From the NCBI GenBank assembly GCA_937894065.1, contig CALCST010000009.1, forward strand, positions 1 through 64,000: 64,000 bases of DNA, read 5' to 3'. Positions 34,990 through 43,396 of the stretch are shown piece after piece. The DNA is from an uncultured Parabacteroides sp. (GTDB taxonomy: Bacteria; Bacteroidota; Bacteroidia; Bacteroidales; Tannerellaceae). The stretch's first letter is position 1, and every line of letters begins with the position of its first letter. The notes under the pieces are model-generated. The model was not told the DNA's origin. It saw nothing but the letters and a program-made list of their open reading frames with translations, and did no database searches. Made by a program: the position numbers and the translations under genes.

Positions 34990-35697
34990 ATGGAATATTC
35001 GGCTAAGCAAATTGAAAATGAGCTTAAGGAACTGGGCTCTGATGATAAAGCAAAACATTTGAGCAAATTCTTTAAAACCGGGAAAGGAGAATATGGCGAA
35101 GGCGACAAATTCCTGGGAATAACAGTTCCGCAAACTCGAAACATAGCCAAGAAATATATCGGACTGGATTTTGATGGAATATCAGAATTAATCAATAGCG
35201 AATGGCATGAAGTCCGGCTATGCGGTTTAATGATTCTGGTTTTACGTTTCAAGAAGAAATCTACAACCGACAATGAGAGAGATGAGATTTACAGTTTTTA
35301 TCTGAAACATACGAAATGTTGCAACAACTGGGATTTGGTAGATTTGAGTTGTCCGTATATAATCGGCTCATATATTCTGAACCGCGACAGAAGCATTCTT
35401 TATCATCTATCCGAAAGCGACAATCTTTGGGAACAACGTATTTCCATTGTTTCAACGCTTACCCTTGTCCGTAACGATTCATTCAATGAAGCTCTGGATT
35501 TATCATTGCGACTTATGAATCATAAGCACGACCTTATACACAAAGCTATCGGATGGGTGTTGAGAGAAGTGGGCAAAAGAGACAGAAAAACCCTCACAGA
35601 CTTTCTGAACATTCACCGCAAGAATATGCACCGGACAACGCTGAGATATGCCATTGAACATTATAGTCCGGAAGAAAGAAAAACATTTATGGAATAG
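34990..35697 (+). CDS. AlkD-like DNA alkylation repair protein
   Basis: I chose the ATG at 34990 (235 residues), the usual AlkD length. The 30 codons upstream lie across a promoter-like, palindromic region. The protein is an all-helical HEAT-like DNA glycosylase. NNWDLVDLSCPYIIG contains Trp114 and Asp118, matching the spacing of the catalytic Trp and Asp of Bacillus cereus AlkD. It should excise cationic alkylated bases such as 7-methylguanine. It is convergent with the EnvC-like gene, with an octamer array and a perfect hairpin between them. Confidence 0.9.
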   Translation: MEYSAKQIENELKELGSDDKAKHLSKFFKTGKGEYGEGDKFLGITVPQTRNIAKKYIGLDFDGISELINSEWHEVRLCGLMILVLRFKKKSTTDNERDEIYSFYLKHTKCCNNWDLVDLSCPYIIGSYILNRDRSILYHLSESDNLWEQRISIVSTLTLVRNDSFNEALDLSLRLMNHKHDLIHKAIGWVLREVGKRDRKTLTDFLNIHRKNMHRTTLRYAIEHYSPEERKTFME

Positions 35698-35701
35698 GGG
35701 A

Positions 35702-35776
35702 ATAAGGGAACGAGTTGACAAGGGAACAAGGCTACAGTTTTTCCTTGTCAACTTGTATCTGGAGCCTTGTCAACTT
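35702..35776. repeat. Octamer quasi-palindromic array 8 (GTTGACAA type)
   Basis: GTTGACAAGGGAACAAGGCT and the right arm CCTTGTCAACTTG, then AGCCTTGTCAAC, form a long imperfect stem starting 5 bases after the AlkD-like stop. The spacer ATCTGGAGCC recurs in other copies as ATCTGNAGCC. Confidence 0.82.
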
Positions 35777-35803
35777 TTAAGTTTCGCAAATCGCGAAACT
35801 TAA
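35777..35803. terminator. Perfect 11-bp hairpin TTAAGTTTCGC between convergent genes
   Basis: TTAAGTTTCGC (35777-35787) and GCGAAACTTAA (35793-35803) pair around a 5-base loop. It lies 5 bases beyond the EnvC-like stop. The same AAGTTTCGCAA word occurs at 42139-42148 and about 51820. Confidence 0.65.
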
Positions 35804-35807
35804 ACTA

Positions 35808-37073
35808 CTACAACAGCCAATGTGAAGGATTAAGCTTCACTTTCTCCTTCCATATCTGGAAGTGCAGGATTGTAGCATTGCCATCCTCCGTATCAACAAA
35901 TATCTTTCCTAGAGATTGTTTGGTGGTAACTTTATCGCCAGCCTTGACATAAACCTGGCTCAAATTACTATAGACAGTCAGATAATTACCATGACGAACA
36001 ATTATAGAATTGTTATATCCCGGAACAACAAATACACGTGTCACTTCCCCGTTAAACACAGCCCTAGCATCAGCTCCCGGAGTTGTCTGTATATCAATTC
36101 CGCTATTGTTAGTACGCACATATTTCAAATCCTGATGCTGCTGTTCGCCAAATGTAGCCACAACTGTATATCGTCCGGTAACGGGATAAGGCAAACGACC
36201 TTTGTTGGACGCAAAACTTCCGGACAATTGGCGCTCTTCTTTTGTCATTGCATAGCCGCCTTTGCTTTCGGCAACTCTTTCCTCCGATGCAGAAGTCTGG
36301 TTTCCCTGTTTCTTTCTGCGCGCGCGTTCTTCTGCTTCAGCCTTAGCTATTTCCTCGGCTATCTGCTTTTCAATCTGACGGTTCAAAGCCTCAGCCTGTT
36401 GGCGTTTCTTACGCAACTGAGCCTGCAAGTCTTTTTTCTTTTTATTGAGGGCGTTTACTTCGTCCTTCTGATTTTTTTCTTCTATCTGTAATTTCTGGTT
36501 TTCCTGTTCGCGATTAGCAAGCAAGGTCTGCTTTTCCGAAACAGTTTTCTGAAGCGAAGCTTTTTCTCCTTCAATCTTTTCCTGCTGTTCAACTATTGCG
36601 CTAGCCTGCATTTTCTGCCAATCTGCATATTCTTTCAAATAACGCATACGGCGATAGGATTGGGCGAAATCTTCCGCAGAAAGAATAAACAGCAGTTTAT
36701 CCAGCGAACCTTTACGTCTGTACATATTCTTAACCGACTTGCCATAGTTTTTCTTTCTATCATCAAGTTCCTTTTCAAGACGCTCAATTTCTTTTCCTTT
36801 CTCTGCTATCTGGGTATTGATTGCCGAAACCTCCTGACCAAGCAGACTTATCACTTTCTTTCTGGACAATATTTGCTGCGAAAGCAGATTAAGTCTGTTC
36901 AACGAGTTTTTTGCAGATGTACTAGTTTCTTTCAACAACTGGTTTGTCATCTCTATTTCTTCAAGCGCTTTTTTCCTTTCATTCTCAAGCTGACGCACTC
37001 TTTCCGAGCGCTGTCCGAATGCAGGGCACGCCAAAACAAAACAAAGAATCAACCAACTATATTTCATATCCAA
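35808..37073 (-). CDS. EnvC-like murein hydrolase activator (degenerate M23/LytM domain)
   Basis: The 421-residue protein has a signal peptide (YSWLILCFVLACPAFG; the start may be the Met at 37067), a long coiled coil (about residues 20-250) and a C-terminal LytM domain (about 290-421). The catalytic positions look degenerate. The first metal site reads TNNSGIDI instead of HxGxD, and the second half has YSNLS and LHFQI where enzymes have YxHLS and HLHFE. As in E. coli EnvC, it probably activates cell-wall amidases during division rather than cutting peptidoglycan. It ends an operon with the DUF4292 and TPR genes. Confidence 0.87.
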   Translation of the reverse strand: MDMKYSWLILCFVLACPAFGQRSERVRQLENERKKALEEIEMTNQLLKETSTSAKNSLNRLNLLSQQILSRKKVISLLGQEVSAINTQIAEKGKEIERLEKELDDRKKNYGKSVKNMYRRKGSLDKLLFILSAEDFAQSYRRMRYLKEYADWQKMQASAIVEQQEKIEGEKASLQKTVSEKQTLLANREQENQKLQIEEKNQKDEVNALNKKKKDLQAQLRKKRQQAEALNRQIEKQIAEEIAKAEAEERARRKKQGNQTSASEERVAESKGGYAMTKEERQLSGSFASNKGRLPYPVTGRYTVVATFGEQQHQDLKYVRTNNSGIDIQTTPGADARAVFNGEVTRVFVVPGYNNSIIVRHGNYLTVYSNLSQVYVKAGDKVTTKQSLGKIFVDTEDGNATILHFQIWKEKVKLNPSHWLL

Positions 37074-37083
37074 AAATATTACA

Positions 37084-37917
37084 TCAAAACTTCAACATCT
37101 TCAGCAACTGCTCTGCAGTAACCCTTTCATATTTGGAAGGTACAGATGTATTAATTTTTAAATCCTTATCAATTTGTATACGTGAATAAGAGAGAGACAA
37201 ACCTCCCACATTTCTACCGTCAACCACAACTCCTACATTTCCGTTCATCGGGAAAAGTTTATTTCCCTGAACCTGGAAATCCGAATAGTCCCAAGTCAAC
37301 ACAAACTTGTCGCTCGCATCTGATATTCGTGATGAAAGCAGTTTGTTTTCTTTATCAACATTAAAACAATATCTTATATCAGCTCTGTCCTCAGCCACAA
37401 ATTCAACAGTCTGAGTGTTCTTTTTCATCAGAAAACGGTTATACTGCTTTGGACCGAAAGTTTTCTCTCCGGGAACAAAAATACTGTTTATGAACAATGC
37501 CTGTAAATTATAGAAATCAAAATCGACAGTCCACTGTTTCTTCATAGCTGAATAATTCTCAGCCAAATATCTTTTTCCCATTCTGTCGATAAGTCTGATA
37601 CTGTCTGTTGTCAGTTCAAGTCTGAATACTTCAATACCAAGAAATGGTTGCACAGACAATTGTATCAAACTGTCTTTTATCATCTTCAAATCAACTCTTG
37701 AACTGACTTCCTTATCAGGCATTATCACATCAGCACGCAAGCGTGCAGACATTGTACGGAAATCTAAAGATTGCTCCTGAACTGCTGTCAGAATTTCCTT
37801 CTGCTCCTTGAACTGCTTTGAATCTTCACCGCCAACACCTTTTGAAGAACGACAGCCGGAAAATATCAAAGCAAAACAAATACCGACCAATAAAATACTT
37901 AAACGGAATCTGTTCAT
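37084..37917 (-). CDS. DUF4292 lipoprotein
   Basis: The 277-residue protein has a lipobox-type signal (LLVGICFALIFSGC, Cys22). The rest is beta-rich, with the DUF4292 features DFRTMSARLRADV and RVDLKMIKDSLIQLSVQPFLGIEVFRL. The fold class resembles LolA/LolB-like lipoprotein carriers in general appearance, but the function is not established. It lies 10 bases before the EnvC-like gene and 2 bases after the TPR gene, so the three are surely co-transcribed. Confidence 0.83.
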   Translation of the reverse strand: MNRFRLSILLVGICFALIFSGCRSSKGVGGEDSKQFKEQKEILTAVQEQSLDFRTMSARLRADVIMPDKEVSSRVDLKMIKDSLIQLSVQPFLGIEVFRLELTTDSIRLIDRMGKRYLAENYSAMKKQWTVDFDFYNLQALFINSIFVPGEKTFGPKQYNRFLMKKNTQTVEFVAEDRADIRYCFNVDKENKLLSSRISDASDKFVLTWDYSDFQVQGNKLFPMNGNVGVVVDGRNVGGLSLSYSRIQIDKDLKINTSVPSKYERVTAEQLLKMLKF

Positions 37918-37919
37918 AA

Positions 37920-39611
37920 TTATTCTTTTTCCTCAATATACTTTTCTTCCTTTATTTTCTTGTCTAGAGTCTTTGACTCTTTACCCATTGAGCGAGCCTT
38001 TTTCCACTGTTCAACGGCTTTGTCCTTATCTCCGTTCATGAACAGGATATCACCATAATGGTCAACCAACTCAGCACTGTTTGTCGTATCTTTTGATATG
38101 GCACTCTCGATATAAATCTTTGCCAGTTTATAATTTCCCTGAGTAAAGAAAATCCAGGCATAAGTATCAAGATATGTAGCATTGTCCGGTTCCAGTTTTA
38201 TACACTGCGCACTCATTCGTTCCGCACGTTTCAAATCCTTCTTTTCAAGAGTAAGGAAATAACTGTAGTTATTCAGAACAACCACATTCTTGTCGTTATA
38301 TTTCAAAGCCTCGTCATACGCCTTATATGCTTCAGGCATATTGTTCATCTGATAATGCAAATCTCCTATCTGTCCGTAGAAATCAGACATAAGTCTTCCG
38401 TTTTCCTTCGGAATCACACCCAGTCCTTTGCGATACACTTCCAATGCTTCTTCATATTTTTCCTGCTGGAAATAACCAATTCCCAAGTAGAAATAATATT
38501 CCGGAGATTCAGGGAACAGTTCGATACATTTATTACAAACACGGACAACCTCGTCTATATCTTCAGTACGCAATGCCATATTCAGCAACTGCTGCCATGC
38601 GCTCTGATTCGTCGGTTCCATTTCAGTAACAAGGCTGAACTGGAATTTAGCCTCATCATTCTTTTTCTGAAGCATAAGCAAACTGCCGTACATCAGTTTG
38701 AGATTTGTATCCTGAGGATGCTGTTCCAAAAGTGTAAGGAATAAAGTATTAGCCTGCTCAATATCCTGTTTTGTCTGTTGCAGACGTTGGATATATCTGG
38801 ACAATATTCCGACTTTAGTCTCAACATCAAGTCCTTTGCTCACCAAAGCATTACGCACCTCCTTCTCTGCAGCTTCCTTATTACCGGTTGCCTCATAATA
38901 ATTCGCCATAGATACTATGTAACGCGAATCTGAAGGATTAATCTCGTGAGCCTTGGTATAAGCTTTCAATGCTTCATCAAAATTGTCCTTTTCCAAATAC
39001 AAGTCACCGAGCAAAAGCTGGTATCTCGATTCGGCAGGATATTTATCCGCCAGCTTCTGTATTTCAGCAAAAGCCTTATCTTCTTCCTCAAGAGAAAAAT
39101 ACAATTTATATTTCTGCAATGACAAAGCTTCATTCATTCCCATAATGCTTTCCAAAGCATCATATGCTTCGATTGCTTTTGCCAGCTCGCCATCCTGAGC
39201 CAAAGCCTCAGCCAGATAATAACGCAACTCGGCTTTGTCTGGATATCTTTCCACCAAAGCCTCATATTCGGCTGCCGCATCGGCGAACATTCCAAGATTT
39301 CCGGAAACATTGGCTAGAGCCATTCTATAAGTCATATTATCGGAATCACTATCCACTGCCTTACGCAACATCTCAACTGCCTTATCTGCCTTGTTCATCT
39401 GAACATAAAACAAAGAAAGCTCATACATCACAGGGGCAGCAGTTGAGTCGAGCGACAAACAATAGGAGAACATGTCATACGCAGCGTCATACTTTCCTGC
39501 CTGTTTCAACTTCAATCCCTCGTAATAGAAGTAGTCAAATTTCCTGTTGTTTGAAGCCAGCACGGACAATGAAACCAGGAAAAGAGAGATTGTTATTATT
39601 TTTCTAAACAT
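37920..39611 (-). CDS. Tetratricopeptide-repeat protein, exported
   Basis: The 563-residue protein starts with a signal-like segment (IITISLFLVSLSVLA) and then carries successive TPR units over nearly its full length (for example YYFYLGIGYFQQEKYEEALE, and AYKAYDEALKYNDKNVVVLN). TPR arrays bind partner proteins, and the partner is unknown. Operon position with DUF4292 and an EnvC-like activator suggests a periplasmic cell-envelope or cell-wall role. A promoter with both boxes lies upstream. Confidence 0.85.
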   Translation of the reverse strand: MFRKIITISLFLVSLSVLASNNRKFDYFYYEGLKLKQAGKYDAAYDMFSYCLSLDSTAAPVMYELSLFYVQMNKADKAVEMLRKAVDSDSDNMTYRMALANVSGNLGMFADAAAEYEALVERYPDKAELRYYLAEALAQDGELAKAIEAYDALESIMGMNEALSLQKYKLYFSLEEEDKAFAEIQKLADKYPAESRYQLLLGDLYLEKDNFDEALKAYTKAHEINPSDSRYIVSMANYYEATGNKEAAEKEVRNALVSKGLDVETKVGILSRYIQRLQQTKQDIEQANTLFLTLLEQHPQDTNLKLMYGSLLMLQKKNDEAKFQFSLVTEMEPTNQSAWQQLLNMALRTEDIDEVVRVCNKCIELFPESPEYYFYLGIGYFQQEKYEEALEVYRKGLGVIPKENGRLMSDFYGQIGDLHYQMNNMPEAYKAYDEALKYNDKNVVVLNNYSYFLTLEKKDLKRAERMSAQCIKLEPDNATYLDTYAWIFFTQGNYKLAKIYIESAISKDTTNSAELVDHYGDILFMNGDKDKAVEQWKKARSMGKESKTLDKKIKEEKYIEEKE

Positions 39612-39749
39612 ATTATCTGTATTTTAAATCACTGAAGTTCGCGATTTACCCAACATTAAGGTCAGACAGTCCGCAGATACACATCATAGAATAAAAAACT
39701 TTGTCAAATTGTTTTCTGCCAGCTTCAATGTTGAGCATTTAGCCAATCG

Positions 39750-39779
39750 CAAAAGTAAGATTTCTTTTTTAATACACAA
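39750..39779 (-). promoter_or_regulatory. Promoter of the TPR-DUF4292-EnvC operon
   Basis: On the minus strand, TTG (39779-39777) and TACTTTTG (39757-39750) are separated by 19 bases, fitting the Bacteroidetes -33/-7 pattern. The leader is about 130 bases. The remaining spacer 39612-40032 shows no gene or clear structure. Confidence 0.6.
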
Positions 39780-40032
39780 AAGAAACTAAGTCCTCAATAT
39801 TTATACAACTACAACTCACACATTAACAGCACAAAAAGCTGTTAAAAGAAGTATGTATATTATAAATTTCTTACAACCTTTTTCCTTGATTATTTCCAAA
39901 ATAAAAATATAAATTCCAACTTTCAAACCTGCCATATTACAATTCATCCATGATATTTAGCAATTCGTCTAGTTTCTTATTAACAACAAATTAAATAGCA
40001 CTATATTCGTTTGAACTAAAAAATGAAGGCTT

Positions 40033-40596
40033 ATGAAAAGATTGTTAATTATGTTGATAGCAATTATTGCTAATGTAGGGTTGACACAAGCTCAAACAAC
40101 AGACAAGGAAGAAAGAGCAAGATTACGTCAAGAACGTAAAGCCGAACAGGAAATATTGGATTCTTTACTTTTTGAACAATCCAAACAGTCTATAGAAAAC
40201 AAAAAATTCGTTTTGGAAGCAGACAGAGTTATGTTCAAATATGGAACAACTGCCTATGTTACATCAAACACAAACTTTGTCATGGTGAACGAAGACAAGG
40301 CAACTGTACAGATTGCATTCAATGTTCCTGTTAGTGGACCAAACGGTATTGGTGGTATAACTGTTGACGGACTTATGTCGGACTTTAGTATGAAAGAAGA
40401 CAAGAAAGGAAATCTTTCTGTCGAATTCAATGTTTCCGGTGTCGGTATATCAGCTAGGATTACTATAAGTCTGCCGAAAGGAAGCAGTACAGCTACAGTA
40501 AATGTCTTGCCAACATTCAATTCAAACCGGCTCACATTGTCCGGTCATATATTGCCTCTTGAGCAAAGTACAGTTTTCAAAGGCAGAGCATTATAA
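40033..40596 (+). CDS. DUF4251 secreted protein
   Basis: The 187-residue product has a signal peptide (LIMLIAIIANVGLTQAQ), a charged helix (about residues 22-60) and a beta-rich DUF4251 domain with KFVLEADRVMFKYG, VNEDKATVQIAFN and ISLPKGSSTATVNVLPTF. The family is Bacteroidetes-specific and of unknown function. It is the first of five plus-strand genes inserted among minus-strand genes. Confidence 0.8.
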   Translation: MKRLLIMLIAIIANVGLTQAQTTDKEERARLRQERKAEQEILDSLLFEQSKQSIENKKFVLEADRVMFKYGTTAYVTSNTNFVMVNEDKATVQIAFNVPVSGPNGIGGITVDGLMSDFSMKEDKKGNLSVEFNVSGVGISARITISLPKGSSTATVNVLPTFNSNRLTLSGHILPLEQSTVFKGRAL

Positions 40597-40616
40597 TCAA
40601 GGCTGAAAGCTTACAG

Positions 40617-40704
40617 TAAACAAGTTGACAAGAAAACGAGTTGACAAAGTTATAATTTTCAATTTATTACTCCTTGTCAACTTGTATCTGAAGCCTTGTC
40701 AACT
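40617..40704. repeat. Octamer quasi-palindromic array 9 (GTTGACAA type)
   Basis: GTTGACAA recurs 16 bases apart in the left arm. The right arm has CCTTGTCAACTTG and GCCTTGTCAAC separated by TATCTGAA. It lies about 20 bases beyond the DUF4251 stop. The intervening AAGGCTGAAAGCTT resembles the outer hairpin of the REP-like elements. Confidence 0.82.
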
Positions 40705-40726
40705 ATTAAAATAATAATTAAACACT

Positions 40727-41374
40727 ATGACAATGAATATTAAAAATCTAACAGCACTATTACTCGTATTATTTTCTATAACAGCATGCGAGAAAAACCC
40801 GGATATGAGTGAAATGGACGGAGATTTTACCGTTTACACTCAATACGACCCGGATTTCAAGTTTTCAGAAGCTTCAACCTTCTATCTGGCAGACAGCATA
40901 CTGGTTGCCGGTCAAGGATTGAAAAATGAATATTGGAAAAATGAAAATGCGCAGGAACTTATTTCCCAAGTTGAAAGTGAAATGGAACAGCGAGGTTATA
41001 CTCGTTGTATGGAAAAGGATTCTGCAAATGTAGGTATTCAGATGACTTATATTGAGAACGATGTTAATATGACAACATTCGTCGGCAGTTACTGGGACGG
41101 ATGGTGGAATCCCGGATATTGGGGACCATATTGGGGCGGCGGATGGTATATGTCGTATCCTGTTTCATACCAATATACAACAGGTGCTATAGTAATGGAG
41201 ATGGTGAACTTGAGTAACGTTGACAAAACAAAAGCCTCAAGCACTAACCGTTTGCCTATTGTATGGCATGCCAACAGCGAAGGTATGCTTTCCTATAATT
41301 CACGGGTAAATATGGCATTGATTCAACGCGCAATTGAACAGTCTTTCAGACAATCACCGTATATAAGTAAATAA
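40727..41374 (+). CDS. DUF4136 lipoprotein
   Basis: The 215-residue protein has a lipobox (LVLFSITAC; Cys at about residue 21, and the start may be the Met at 40733). Its DUF4136-like body has FTVYTQYDPDFKFSEASTFY, EQRGYTR and a Gly/Trp-rich loop WDGWWNPGYWGPYWGG. DUF4136 proteins are periplasmic or outer-membrane lipoproteins of unknown function. The porin-like gene follows after an octamer array. Confidence 0.83.
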   Translation: MTMNIKNLTALLLVLFSITACEKNPDMSEMDGDFTVYTQYDPDFKFSEASTFYLADSILVAGQGLKNEYWKNENAQELISQVESEMEQRGYTRCMEKDSANVGIQMTYIENDVNMTTFVGSYWDGWWNPGYWGPYWGGGWYMSYPVSYQYTTGAIVMEMVNLSNVDKTKASSTNRLPIVWHANSEGMLSYNSRVNMALIQRAIEQSFRQSPYISK

Positions 41375-41375
41375 A

Positions 41376-41455
41376 GGGGACAAGGAAACAAGGCCTCAGG
41401 AACAAGAATTAAAAATATTCTTGTTAACTTGTTACCTCGTCAACTAGTCAACTTC
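41376..41455. repeat. Octamer quasi-palindromic array 10
   Basis: GGACAAGGAAACAAGG with the right arm CTTGTTAA, CTTGTTAC, CTCGTCAA, CTAGTCAA in 8-base register. It starts 2 bases after the DUF4136 stop and stands between two probably co-transcribed genes. Confidence 0.82.
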
Positions 41456-41478
41456 TAAAATTAAAAGGAGAATAAATT

Positions 41479-42120
41479 ATGACAACATATAGAAAACACT
41501 TGAAAACAAGCATACTGGCTGCTTTATTCACAATCTTTTCCTTTTCAGGAAACAATGCCAGCGCACAACGTATTCCCGACGAACTTAATTTCAAGCTAGA
41601 CTGGCAGCTTAATGCACCAATCGGCAGTGATTTCGTAAACGGAATGACTGGTTGGGGTATGAGTTTTGAAACAGCTTATGAAGTATATGGTCCATGGTCA
41701 TTGGGTGCATTTGCAAGTTTTCACACCAATCATGGCTATGACGAAAGAAGAACTATCCAATTGTCTCCTACACAAACCCTGAACACAGACCAGCAACATT
41801 CTTCATTCCAGGTTCCTTTCGGAGCTTTGGTTAGTTATACATTGTTCGACAATGGATACGTAAAACCATATGTAACAGCAAAACTCGGTGCTATGTATCA
41901 GCAGAACACAACATATCTTAATCTGGTTGGATATTATGATCGTCCTTGGGGATTTTATGTTTCTCCAGAAATCGGACTGACAATCCATCCTTTGAAATAC
42001 AGCAGATTCGGATTCCACGTTGCAGCATACTACAACTATAGTACTAATAATAATGATTTGCTGGATTATAATGAAAATGGAATGAGCAATCTCGGTCTCC
42101 GACTTGGTGTTTGTTTTTAA
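41479..42120 (+). CDS. Outer-membrane beta-barrel protein (porin-like)
   Basis: The 213-residue product has a signal peptide (ILAALFTIFSFSGNNASAQ) and alternating amphipathic strands with aromatic ends, such as WSLGAFASFHTNHGY, GALVSYTLF and YVKPYVTAKLGAMYQ. It ends in LGLRLGVCF, a terminal aromatic residue as in many outer-membrane barrels. It is likely an eight-strand-class barrel of unknown cargo. An AAGGAG ribosome-binding-like site precedes the ATG (about 41464-41470), which is unusual for this phylum. Confidence 0.8.
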   Translation: MTTYRKHLKTSILAALFTIFSFSGNNASAQRIPDELNFKLDWQLNAPIGSDFVNGMTGWGMSFETAYEVYGPWSLGAFASFHTNHGYDERRTIQLSPTQTLNTDQQHSSFQVPFGALVSYTLFDNGYVKPYVTAKLGAMYQQNTTYLNLVGYYDRPWGFYVSPEIGLTIHPLKYSRFGFHVAAYYNYSTNNNDLLDYNENGMSNLGLRLGVCF

Positions 42121-42136
42121 TACAGAGAATTATACC

Positions 42137-42209
42137 GAAGTTTCGCAAAATGAATGCTCAAATCAAAAATTGATAAAACATCACATACGAGTTACACTTG
42201 CGAAACTTC
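42137..42209. promoter_or_regulatory. 12-bp perfect inverted repeat overlapping the lytS promoter
   Basis: GAAGTTTCGCAA (42137-42148) and TTGCGAAACTTC (42198-42209) are perfect inverse copies 49 bases apart. The right copy covers the -33 TTG of the promoter below. It may be an operator pair or a terminator for the barrel gene. Confidence 0.55.
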
Positions 42210-42228
42210 CATCTACAGGCTAACTTTG
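42198..42228 (+). promoter_or_regulatory. Promoter of the LytS-like kinase gene
   Basis: TTG (42198-42200) and TAACTTTG (42221-42228) are 20 bases apart. Transcription would start only a few bases before the ATG at 42247, which argues against the longer open frame beginning at 42154. Confidence 0.65.
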
Positions 42229-42246
42229 CTAAAAAAAGGAAATATT

Positions 42247-43281
42247 ATGAAGCAAAACAAGAACTGGATATTTTACGCAAGCCTTTTTTCCGGGTTAGCC
42301 TGTTTTTCATATTATTCCGTAGTATTCTTTGCGGGTATAGAGCCAAGGTATCAGCACAAATTATTTTCGCTGCTTCCTTTGTTTATGATTCTGCTGTCTT
42401 TCAATATAATCGGATTCCTTGCCGTATGGATAAGAAACAATGTGCGCTCATTCATGCATAATCCAATAAGACGCAAAAAGGAATCCATCATTGCCGGGGT
42501 TCTTGCCGCTATAGGACTTTTCATTATCAATTATCTTACCTTGTCAATCACCAAATTCATGCTGAATGCACCACATCCTTTCCATTTCAATGAAATCGGA
42601 TGGATTGTATTGTTCTGGATATGGTTGATTGAAATTGTTGTTGTTACTCTGATAATGATGGTTTCATCATATAAACAGCTTGCAGAACTGCACGAAAAAA
42701 CAGCACGGCTTGAAGAGAGTTCCATCAAGGCACGATATAGCGCGCTTCAAAGCCAGTTGAATCCTCATTTCCTTTTCAACAGTCTGAACACTCTGGTGGC
42801 AGAAATAGAATATAACCCTAAAAATGCAGTCCTCTTCACACAAAATCTTTCTGATGTTTACAGATATATACTGAAAAGCCAGCAGGAAGGGATTGTAACA
42901 TGGCAACAGGAGCAGGAATTCCTTGATTCTTACTTATTTTTGCACCGTGTTCGCCTTGGGGACTGCATACATCTTAACCGCCAATATCCAGAATCTTTGA
43001 ATCATCGGAAAATACCGGCTCTCACTCTTCAGCTGCTTATTGAAAATGTAATAAAACACAATGTCATACATATCGGCAAACCGATGGTTATAGACATGAT
43101 TTATATTCCGGAAAAAGATATGGTCGCTATTCACAACAAGATAAATCTGAAAAAGGATGTTATATCATTGGGTAATGGATTGAAAAACCTTTCGGAAAGA
43201 TATATGATGATTAGCGGAAGAGATATTGAAATCGAAAAGGATTCAACTGATTTCACCGTAAATATTCCTATACTGGATTAG
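42247..43281 (+). CDS. LytS-type sensor histidine kinase
   Basis: I chose the ATG at 42247 (344 residues), just downstream of a well-formed promoter. Four membrane spans (about residues 5-160) form the sensor part. The His_kinase domain has YSALQSQLNPHFLFNSLNTL with the phosphorylated His, followed by the degenerate ATPase with LQLLIENVIKHNV and LGNGLKNLSERY. It should phosphorylate the LytTR regulator encoded next. The signal is unknown. Confidence 0.92.
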   Translation: MKQNKNWIFYASLFSGLACFSYYSVVFFAGIEPRYQHKLFSLLPLFMILLSFNIIGFLAVWIRNNVRSFMHNPIRRKKESIIAGVLAAIGLFIINYLTLSITKFMLNAPHPFHFNEIGWIVLFWIWLIEIVVVTLIMMVSSYKQLAELHEKTARLEESSIKARYSALQSQLNPHFLFNSLNTLVAEIEYNPKNAVLFTQNLSDVYRYILKSQQEGIVTWQQEQEFLDSYLFLHRVRLGDCIHLNRQYPESLNHRKIPALTLQLLIENVIKHNVIHIGKPMVIDMIYIPEKDMVAIHNKINLKKDVISLGNGLKNLSERYMMISGRDIEIEKDSTDFTVNIPILD

Positions 43282-43287
43282 GCTAAA

Positions 43288-43376
43288 AACAGGTCCGGAC
43301 CCACGACGCCGTAGGACCGAACCCGCGTCGAATTGGGGCCGTAAATAATTCACCGTAGGTTCGGACCTATTTTTTA
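43288..43376 (+). terminator. GC-rich nested hairpin between the kinase and regulator genes
   Basis: AGGTCCGGACC (43291-43301) pairs with GGTTCGGACCT (43358-43368) with one mismatch, followed by ATTTTTT. Inside, CGACGC (43304-43309) pairs with GCGTCG (43325-43330). It is far GC-richer than its surroundings and sits between two genes expected to be co-expressed, so it may attenuate the regulator. Confidence 0.6.
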
Positions 43377-43396
43377 ACATTTTTACAATAAAGAAT

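Noticed and set aside
35916..36491. 191-codon open frame antisense to the EnvC-like gene
   Set aside because: A Phe/Ser/Leu-rich product without a domain, caused by the Lys/Glu-rich coiled coil on the other strand.
42154..42246. 31-codon N-terminal extension of the LytS-like gene
   Set aside because: A well-formed promoter with 20-base spacing lies inside it.
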